NCBI GenBank assembly: GCA_012962365.1 | Contig: DTXR01000191.1 | Span: 1 to 6,071 of the forward strand | From: Chromatiaceae bacterium | Lineage (GTDB): Bacteria > Pseudomonadota > Gammaproteobacteria > Chromatiales > Chromatiaceae | Reading direction: 5' to 3' | DNA: 6,071 bases | Shown here: positions 1 to 4,291 of the stretch, in pieces | Position numbering within the stretch: position 1 is the first letter of the stretch | Layout: the number at the start of each line of letters is the position of its first letter | Position numbers and translations under genes: made by a program | The notes under the pieces: model-generated | Told to the model about the DNA's origin: nothing | Databases searched by the model: none | What the model saw: only the letters and a program-made list of their open reading frames with translations

Positions 1-517
1 CATGGTCGGAACGGAACAGCGGGTTGACGACGATTTGCTTGGTTTCAAAATCATGCAGATCGATGACGGCAATACGGGGATTGGCCTTGTCATTGATGAA
101 CAGGTACTTGCCGTTGTAGTCACCCTTGGTTTCGGAAATGGCGGGGTGGTGGGTATCGCCATAGACGATATCCTTGCCTTCGATACGACCCTGGGCCAAT
201 ACAGCTTTGGACTCATCGTCGAATCCATAACCCTGCCAGGGCTCTGGAGTGAACACGCCGATGTACTTGAGAATGCGCATGGACGGAATACCGTAAACGA
301 GAACCTGTCCACTCTGGCCACCGGAACTGAAGGCCAGATATTCATCACGGCCACCGGTAGGTGTATAGGTTTTTGCTGCCGCCAAGATGTCTTTTTCAGT
401 CAGACCGCGCTTTTTCATCACGTCTTTCAACGTGTCCTGAGACCAGGCTTGGCCTCCGGCAGTCAGTCCCACTGTCAAAGCAACAAGGGAGGCAAGCAAG
501 GGCTTGCGTACTTTCAT
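1..517 (-). CDS. nosZ: Nitrous-oxide reductase, Sec-type (clade II), N-terminal part
   Basis: Periplasmic copper enzyme reducing N2O to N2, the last step of denitrification. The 172 codons present encode the signal peptide and the first part of the N-terminal beta-propeller; the gene continues past the left edge. The leader (MKVRKPLLASLVALTVGLTAGGQAWSQ, in two runs: residues 1-20 and 21-27) is a basic start plus hydrophobic core with no twin-arginine pair, so export is predicted through Sec. This is typical of clade II NosZ; clade I enzymes use Tat. Family stretches include TYTPTGGRDEY (50-60), FSSGGQSGQV (63-72), RILKYIGVFTPEPWQGYG (81-98) and YGDTHHP (119-125). H123 and H124 match the first two CuZ ligands of classical NosZ (H129/H130), and the last visible residue, H172, lies 48 residues after H124, the same spacing as H130 to H178, so it is probably the third ligand. 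The start ATG has AAGGAG at 524-529, six bases upstream. It is divergent from menC and probably controlled from the shared 185-bp spacer. Confidence 0.95.
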   Translation of the reverse strand, partial: MKVRKPLLASLVALTVGLTAGGQAWSQDTLKDVMKKRGLTEKDILAAAKTYTPTGGRDEYLAFSSGGQSGQVLVYGIPSMRILKYIGVFTPEPWQGYGFDDESKAVLAQGRIEGKDIVYGDTHHPAISETKGDYNGKYLFINDKANPRIAVIDLHDFETKQIVVNPLFRSDH

Positions 518-523
518 GTTATT

Positions 524-529
524 CTCCTT
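524..529 (-). promoter_or_regulatory. Ribosome binding site of nosZ
   Basis: On the minus strand this reads AAGGAG, six bases before the ATG at 517-515. It is the strongest Shine-Dalgarno match in the window and fixes the nosZ start. Confidence 0.85.
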
Positions 530-619
530 CTGGTAACTACATGATAGCGACCAATCAAGCCGGAATTGTCCAGCCCTTTCGATCAAATTATCGGCCAGCT
601 TTCGCCGGTCATGCTGTCA

Positions 620-648
620 ATTATATAGACCGTGTTAGTGTGTGTCAT
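620..648 (-). promoter_or_regulatory. Predicted sigma70-type promoter facing nosZ
   Basis: On the minus strand, ATGACA at 648-643 (five of six bases of the -35 consensus) is followed by a 17-bp spacer and a perfect TATAAT at 625-620. The predicted start is near 613, giving a nosZ leader of about 95 nt. The FNR-like palindrome at 665-678 would be centred roughly 58-61 bp upstream of that start, close to the -61.5 position used by class I FNR/CRP-type activation. The match is visible in the sequence; its use is inferred. Confidence 0.55.
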
Positions 649-664
649 TTCGCACAACCTTGGT

Positions 665-678
665 TTGACATAAATCAA
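665..678. promoter_or_regulatory. FNR/ANR/DNR-like binding site in the nosZ-menC spacer
   Basis: The sequence TTGAC-ATAA-ATCAA differs by one base from the FNR-family consensus TTGAT-N4-ATCAA. This family (FNR, ANR, DNR, NNR) activates denitrification genes under low oxygen or nitric oxide, and nosZ is a common target. The site sits between the divergent nosZ (start 517) and menC (start 703), nearer to menC. Its position suits activation of nosZ. For menC the centre is only about 31 bp from the ATG, and the site contains a TTGACA that could be a -35 element, so binding might instead repress menC. The sequence cannot tell which family member binds. Confidence 0.7.
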
Positions 679-702
679 AATAGCGCAGGAATTCTCCCGC
701 GA

Positions 703-1755
703 ATGAGCCTCAAAATTTTCTTTTATCCATATAAACTGCCCCTTAGGGAAAACTGGCCGGATCAGCGAAACAGTCCCGTGTCCTTTCGCGAGGGGTGGAT
801 CATCCGACTGGACGAAAACGGCCGCTCTGGGATAGGGGACTGCGCGCCCTTTCCTGCTTTCGGTACGGAGTCCAGGGAAAACGCCATGCGGTTACTGCAA
901 TTCTGCGCAGAGAAATCCTGGGCTGACAGCACGGAACTGCTCGGGGAACTGGAATACCAACGACCGACTTGCCCCAGCGCCTGTTTTGCCCTCGAAACAG
1001 CAGCACTGGACCTGGAAAGCCGAAAAGAAAACCTCCCCCTGCGCAAACTGCTGGATGAAAACGCTAGTGAGCAAGTCCGGACCAACGCCTTTTGTGGGTC
1101 GATATGCCGCAAAATTATCGAAAATACCACTGAAACCTGCTGCCAAACCATCAAACTAAAGGCCGGAAATCTCAACATCGAACAAGAAATCAGCTGCCTG
1201 AAGGAGTTGTGTAAAAAACTGCCACCGCAAACCCGTGTACGCCTGGATGCAAACGGCGCTTGGCAACCGGATGAAGCACGGGCTTTTCTGAATGCCGCAG
1301 AAGGGCTGCCCATCGAATCCCTCGAAGAGCCGTTACTCGATCCGGATTTGGAGAGTCTTGCGCTGCTGCAATCAGAAACGTCCGTCACCCTCGCGCTGGA
1401 TGAATCCCTGATGAAGCTGAATCTGGACGCTGTCCTGTCAAATACTCGCATCCGACGTCTGGTTCTTAAGCCTGCACTCCATGGGGGTCTGCGCTACACC
1501 TGCGATCTTGCCAGAAAGGCTGTGGCCGCTGGCAAGGAAACGGTGATCACCACATTGATCGATTCCGCCGTTGGCGTGCATGCTAGCTGTCAGCTCGCTT
1601 CCGCCGTCGATGCCTTTTCTCCCGAGCTGGCACACGGCCTGGCAACATCGGGCTGGCTGGTCGAAGATGTTGCAGCCCCTCCTGAGATCAGGGCAGGATA
1701 TGTACTTCTTTCGGCTGCTCCCGGACTGGGCATAGATGAAACCTTTCAAATATAG
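703..1755 (+). CDS. menC: o-Succinylbenzoate synthase
   Basis: Enolase-superfamily enzyme that dehydrates SHCHC to o-succinylbenzoate in classical menaquinone synthesis; cytoplasmic. The 350-residue protein has the expected N-terminal capping domain (about 1-115) and a barrel domain. Catalytic features are in family order: KLK at 151-153, D182 and N184 in RLDANGAW, E208 in LEEP, D233 in LALDES and K256 in VLKP. The spacings (29, 26, 25 and 23 residues) closely follow K133, D161, E190, D213 and K235 of E. coli MenC. The frame stays open leftward to 361, but that part is antisense to nosZ; ATG 703 begins a normal MenC N terminus (MSLKIFFYPYKLPLRE). The only purine-rich stretch upstream is AGGA at 687-690, 12 bases away, so initiation may be weak. 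The 3' end overlaps the next gene by 20 bp. Dipeptide epimerases and N-acylamino-acid racemases share the fold, but the neighbouring menE and thioesterase favour OSB synthase. Confidence 0.9.
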   Translation: MSLKIFFYPYKLPLRENWPDQRNSPVSFREGWIIRLDENGRSGIGDCAPFPAFGTESRENAMRLLQFCAEKSWADSTELLGELEYQRPTCPSACFALETAALDLESRKENLPLRKLLDENASEQVRTNAFCGSICRKIIENTTETCCQTIKLKAGNLNIEQEISCLKELCKKLPPQTRVRLDANGAWQPDEARAFLNAAEGLPIESLEEPLLDPDLESLALLQSETSVTLALDESLMKLNLDAVLSNTRIRRLVLKPALHGGLRYTCDLARKAVAAGKETVITTLIDSAVGVHASCQLASAVDAFSPELAHGLATSGWLVEDVAAPPEIRAGYVLLSAAPGLGIDETFQI

Positions 1756-2143
1756 CTTCCAGGTTCCCTTCCAGGAACTCGATCCTGCCGGCATCCTGTT
1801 TTTCGCCCGCCTGTTCGATCACGCCCACGATGCCTGGGCCGCTCTGATGGCGCAGACAGGGCATTCCCTGAAATCCCTGCTCGAAGCTGGCAACTACCTC
1901 ATCCCCCTGGCACATGCCGAAGCGGATTACCTGCACCCATTAAAGTTGGACGACTCTATTTGCATCACCGTGACGCCAGAAGCCGTCGGCAACAGCTCCC
2001 TGGGTTTTTCCTACAGATTCCACAAAGGCGAAATACTCTGTGCGACAGCCAGAACCACCCATGTATTTGTCGACAGGCAAACCGGGAAACCTGTGCCTGT
2101 CCCCAAAAAACTGTGCCGCGAACTCGGGATCCACTCCTCCTGA
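1736..2143 (+). CDS. Hotdog-fold acyl-CoA thioesterase, probable DHNA-CoA hydrolase
   Basis: A 135-residue single-domain protein of the 4-hydroxybenzoyl-CoA thioesterase family, near the family's usual length and with no signal peptide. The N-terminal segment FQELDPAGILFFARLFDHAHDAW (residues 12-34, in pieces: FQELDPAG at 12-19, ILFFARLFDHAHDAW after it) carries the family's D-x-x-G signature. D16 is the predicted catalytic aspartate, and the following helix packs against the strand HAEADYLHPL (60-69). The start ATG lies inside menC, overlapping its last 20 bp in another frame, so translation is probably coupled. Co-transcription with menC, and menE alongside, suggests that it hydrolyses 1,4-dihydroxy-2-naphthoyl-CoA before MenA acts, the role of MenI-type hotdog enzymes in cyanobacteria and E. 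coli. The fold is clear from the sequence; the substrate is inferred from context. A YbgC-like short acyl-CoA thioesterase is the alternative. Confidence 0.85.
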   Translation: MKPFKYSFQVPFQELDPAGILFFARLFDHAHDAWAALMAQTGHSLKSLLEAGNYLIPLAHAEADYLHPLKLDDSICITVTPEAVGNSSLGFSYRFHKGEILCATARTTHVFVDRQTGKPVPVPKKLCRELGIHSS

Positions 2144-2172
2144 ACAACGCCATCTCAGCCAGGTCATCTGTC

Positions 2173-2189
2173 TCAAACTACTTGTTTGA
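2173..2189. repeat. Short inverted repeat between convergent genes
   Basis: TCAAAC, a 5-nt loop and GTTTGA form a perfect 6-bp stem inside the 75-bp gap between the stop of the thioesterase gene (2143) and the stop of menE (2219). It could act as a weak bidirectional terminator, but the stem is AT-rich and lacks a clear T-tract on either strand, so termination is only a possibility. Confidence 0.3.
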
Positions 2190-2218
2190 CCAATGTCACA
2201 GCCGACTGCGAGGCTAAG

Positions 2219-3595
2219 TTACCCGTTCAAAGCCTGCAGTCTGCCTTTCACTTCACCGCGCAGCAGTTTTCCAAGGGCATTTCGCGGCAGACTATTCGTT
2301 TTGAAATAGCGTTTGGGCAGAAATGCGCCCTGAAGGTTCCGCCTCGCCCATGCCTGAACCTGATCCGGGTTTGCAGCCCCAACGTATAGGGCTACCAAAG
2401 CATCTCCCCACACGCTATCCCGAATTGCGCTCACGGCGACGTCCTCGATCCCAGGGCAGTGCTGCAGCTCCTGCTCCAGCATCCGGGGGTGAATGTTTTC
2501 TCCTCCGGTGATCAGCACATCATCCCGCCGGCCGGTTATATGCAACTGTCCCAGATCATCCAGCCATCCGGCATCGCCGGTCATCAGCCACCCTTGTTCA
2601 TCTGTGAGTTCCGTCCGCCTGCCATCCTCCCTGCGGGCATGAGTGGCTACCGAAGCGCCACGAACACGAATGGCATGCGTTTCCGGACAGATGCTGATCT
2701 CGACATGTTCAAGCGGAAATCCTGCACAACCGGGTATCCATTTTTGGGGCGGCGGATAGAGTGTGGCGACCTGGGATGCTGTTTCCGTCAAACCATAGCT
2801 GGGGCATACGGGCCAGCGTTGGCGTAACGCTGCCTCGACCAGCGCGGCATCGGCAGCCGCTCCGCCAAGCAGCACGACACGCAAAGACGCCGGCGGATGA
2901 AACTGTGGGTCTGTCTCTATCAGTCGAACCAGCATGGCCGGCACAAGGGAAAGATGTGTTGCCCGGTATCGCGCCAGGGCATCGAACATATCGATGGGAT
3001 TGAAGCGCTCCATCAACACAACCTCAGCCCCAACCTGCGCACAACGCAACAGAATACTCAGACCACCGATATGATGCAGGGGAAGTGAGGCCAGCCAGAC
3101 ATCAGCGGGTGTCAGTTCCAGCCGGCGGCAGGAAGCCAGCACACTGCCAAGCAGATTTTTCCCGGTGAGCTCTACCAGACGTGGCGCGCCCTGGGTACCA
3201 CTGGTCGCCAACAATATGCGCACAGCGTCAGGAGGAAGGGGCTGTCCCGGACGAGCCGTTTCGGGTAAAAGTTCGAGCTGATCCAGACAGTGATCATCAA
3301 ACAGCACCAACTGCGCTCCCGCAGCAGACAACAGTTTCTCGCGCTTGCTTTCCGGCAGGGCCGGATCAAAGGGAAAAAACATGCAGCCCATTCTTGGCAG
3401 GGCAAACAACAGCAACGTATTCAACCAGGAATACGATGCCGCACTGGCCAGAACCCCGCCCGGCTTCAACCCCATGATCTGCAGGCGGTGGCACAAGGCA
3501 TTCAGGATGGGCTCCAGCCTTTCCGCAGCGAAGCTTTTTCCCTGAAACCGAACGTGAAAATTCCGGTGAAGACTCAGGATTTTGTCAGAAGGCAT
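2219..3595 (-). CDS. menE: o-Succinylbenzoate-CoA ligase
   Basis: ANL-superfamily adenylating enzyme converting o-succinylbenzoate, ATP and CoA to OSB-CoA, the step after MenC; cytoplasmic. The 458-residue protein, typical in length for MenE, has all the main motifs: P-loop ATSGTQGAPR (130-139), PLHHIGG (172-178), YGLTETAS (267-274), TGDAGWLDDLG (339-349), GRRDDVLITGGENIHP (355-370) and the C-terminal PRNALGK with catalytic K443. The P-loop ends in Arg (R139) where most ANL enzymes have Lys. Short length and context favour MenE over fatty acyl-CoA ligases. It lies 27 bp downstream of mobB on the same strand, suggesting co-transcription, and converges on menC and the thioesterase gene. ATG 3595 gives a compact N terminus; upstream there is only a weak GACGG as ribosome binding site. 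The C terminus ends just after the A10 motif, so the gene looks complete. Confidence 0.9.
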   Translation of the reverse strand: MPSDKILSLHRNFHVRFQGKSFAAERLEPILNALCHRLQIMGLKPGGVLASAASYSWLNTLLLFALPRMGCMFFPFDPALPESKREKLLSAAGAQLVLFDDHCLDQLELLPETARPGQPLPPDAVRILLATSGTQGAPRLVELTGKNLLGSVLASCRRLELTPADVWLASLPLHHIGGLSILLRCAQVGAEVVLMERFNPIDMFDALARYRATHLSLVPAMLVRLIETDPQFHPPASLRVVLLGGAAADAALVEAALRQRWPVCPSYGLTETASQVATLYPPPQKWIPGCAGFPLEHVEISICPETHAIRVRGASVATHARREDGRRTELTDEQGWLMTGDAGWLDDLGQLHITGRRDDVLITGGENIHPRMLEQELQHCPGIEDVAVSAIRDSVWGDALVALYVGAANPDQVQAWARRNLQGAFLPKRYFKTNSLPRNALGKLLRGEVKGRLQALNG

Positions 3596-3622
3596 TGTCC
3601 GTCATGGAGATCACCTGTTTCT

Positions 3623-4150
3623 TTACTGATTCTCCAGCCATCCCAGAACATACCCTGCAACCTCTTGCGGCCTGTTCAGGGAAAGCAGGGGCACCGACAC
3701 ATCGTGAATCGGCGCTTCATCGACCGCCAAAGCCAGCACCAGATCATCATTGGCGCATAGCAGGGGCTTTTCCAGAGAGGGACGATGGATCTCAATCTTT
3801 GGCACCGGCTCATCGCGAAAGCCTTCTACCAACACCAGATCCAGCCCCTTGGTATCCAGTCGCTCCAGCAATTCGAACAGATCAGGTTCCGTCGCACCAT
3901 CTCCTTCACGTATCCAGGCGGTGCGGTATTTGGAAGCAAGCAATATCTGGCTTGCACCGGCTTTGCGCAACCGATCGCTGTCCTTGCCAGGCTTGTCCAT
4001 TTCGAAATCATGATGAGAATGTTTTATCAAAGCGAGCTTCACACCTGACTGTCCAAGCAGCGGGATTAGCTGTTCAAGCAGGGTCGTCTTGCCACTTCCC
4101 GAAAAGGCAGCAAAACCCAACACCGGCAGGGGAAAATCTGATAAATTCAT
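3623..4150 (-). CDS. mobB: Molybdopterin-guanine dinucleotide biosynthesis adapter protein
   Basis: P-loop GTP-binding protein that assists MobA in converting molybdopterin to the guanine dinucleotide form (bis-MGD) used by DMSO-reductase-family enzymes, including nitrate reductases and formate dehydrogenases; cytoplasmic. The 175-residue protein has a Walker A motif GFAAFSGSGKTT (12-23, K21), the family block KHSHHDFEMDKPGKDSDRLR (43-62), and VEGFR (108-112) followed by PKIEIHR (117-123). Length and order match single-domain MobB, with no MobA or MoeA fusion. ATG 4150 is chosen because family proteins begin shortly before the P-loop; the frame also has a TTG at 4168 that would add six residues. 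Neither start has a convincing Shine-Dalgarno sequence. It is first in an apparent mobB-menE unit and divergent from the sensor gene across 141 bp. No mobA is visible in the window. Confidence 0.93.
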   Translation of the reverse strand: MNLSDFPLPVLGFAAFSGSGKTTLLEQLIPLLGQSGVKLALIKHSHHDFEMDKPGKDSDRLRKAGASQILLASKYRTAWIREGDGATEPDLFELLERLDTKGLDLVLVEGFRDEPVPKIEIHRPSLEKPLLCANDDLVLALAVDEAPIHDVSVPLLSLNRPQEVAGYVLGWLENQ

Positions 4151-4291
4151 CTCATCATTCGGTCGCAAAGAAGAAAAAGAACCATATCAAAAACCTACCC
4201 ATGTGGCACACAATCATTTCCAGATCACCCTGCCCCGCTTTCAACCAAAGAATATCTGTTTGCTATTCTCTGATGCCGAAGGACCGCCTCT
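4151..4291. promoter_or_regulatory. Divergent spacer between mobB and the sensor gene
   Basis: These 141 bp must hold, or lie close to, the promoters for mobB (minus) and the sensor gene (plus). On the plus strand, TGC-TATTCT at 4261-4269 resembles an extended -10 element, but its -35 region (TCAACC at 4241-4246) is poor and the leader would be only about 16 nt. On the minus strand the candidates match only three of six -10 bases. A lone ATCAA at 4186-4190 has no partner half-site, so there is no FNR box. The region is assigned by position; individual elements are weak. Confidence 0.3.
4278..4283 (+). promoter_or_regulatory. Ribosome binding site of the heme sensor gene
   Basis: GAAGGA lies eight bases before ATG 4292. 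The nearby ATG at 4273 reads into a stop within six codons, so this site supports 4292 as the true start. Confidence 0.65.

Noticed and set aside
2..544. Plus-strand open frame of 180 codons
   Set aside because: It is antisense to nosZ, whose protein is recognisable along its whole length with a strong ribosome binding site; the plus-strand product shows no family features.
592..607. CGGC/GCCG hairpin in the nosZ leader
   Set aside because: A four-base stem with an eight-base loop is too weak to support a regulatory RNA element.
361..702. Upstream extension of the menC frame by 114 codons
   Set aside because: The extension is antisense to nosZ and crosses the promoter region; MenC homology begins at ATG 703.
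762..1451. Minus-strand open frame of 229 codons inside menC
   Set aside because: It is a shadow, very rich in Ser and Arg, while the plus-strand frame has every catalytic residue of OSB synthase.
2200..2215. AGCC/GGCT short inverted repeat near the menE stop
   Set aside because: Only four base pairs with a long loop; expected by chance and without a T-tract.
4151..4168. TTG start for mobB at 4168
   Set aside because: It adds six residues not typical of MobB and is preceded by a pyrimidine-rich stretch with no Shine-Dalgarno; ATG 4150 is preferred, though not proven.
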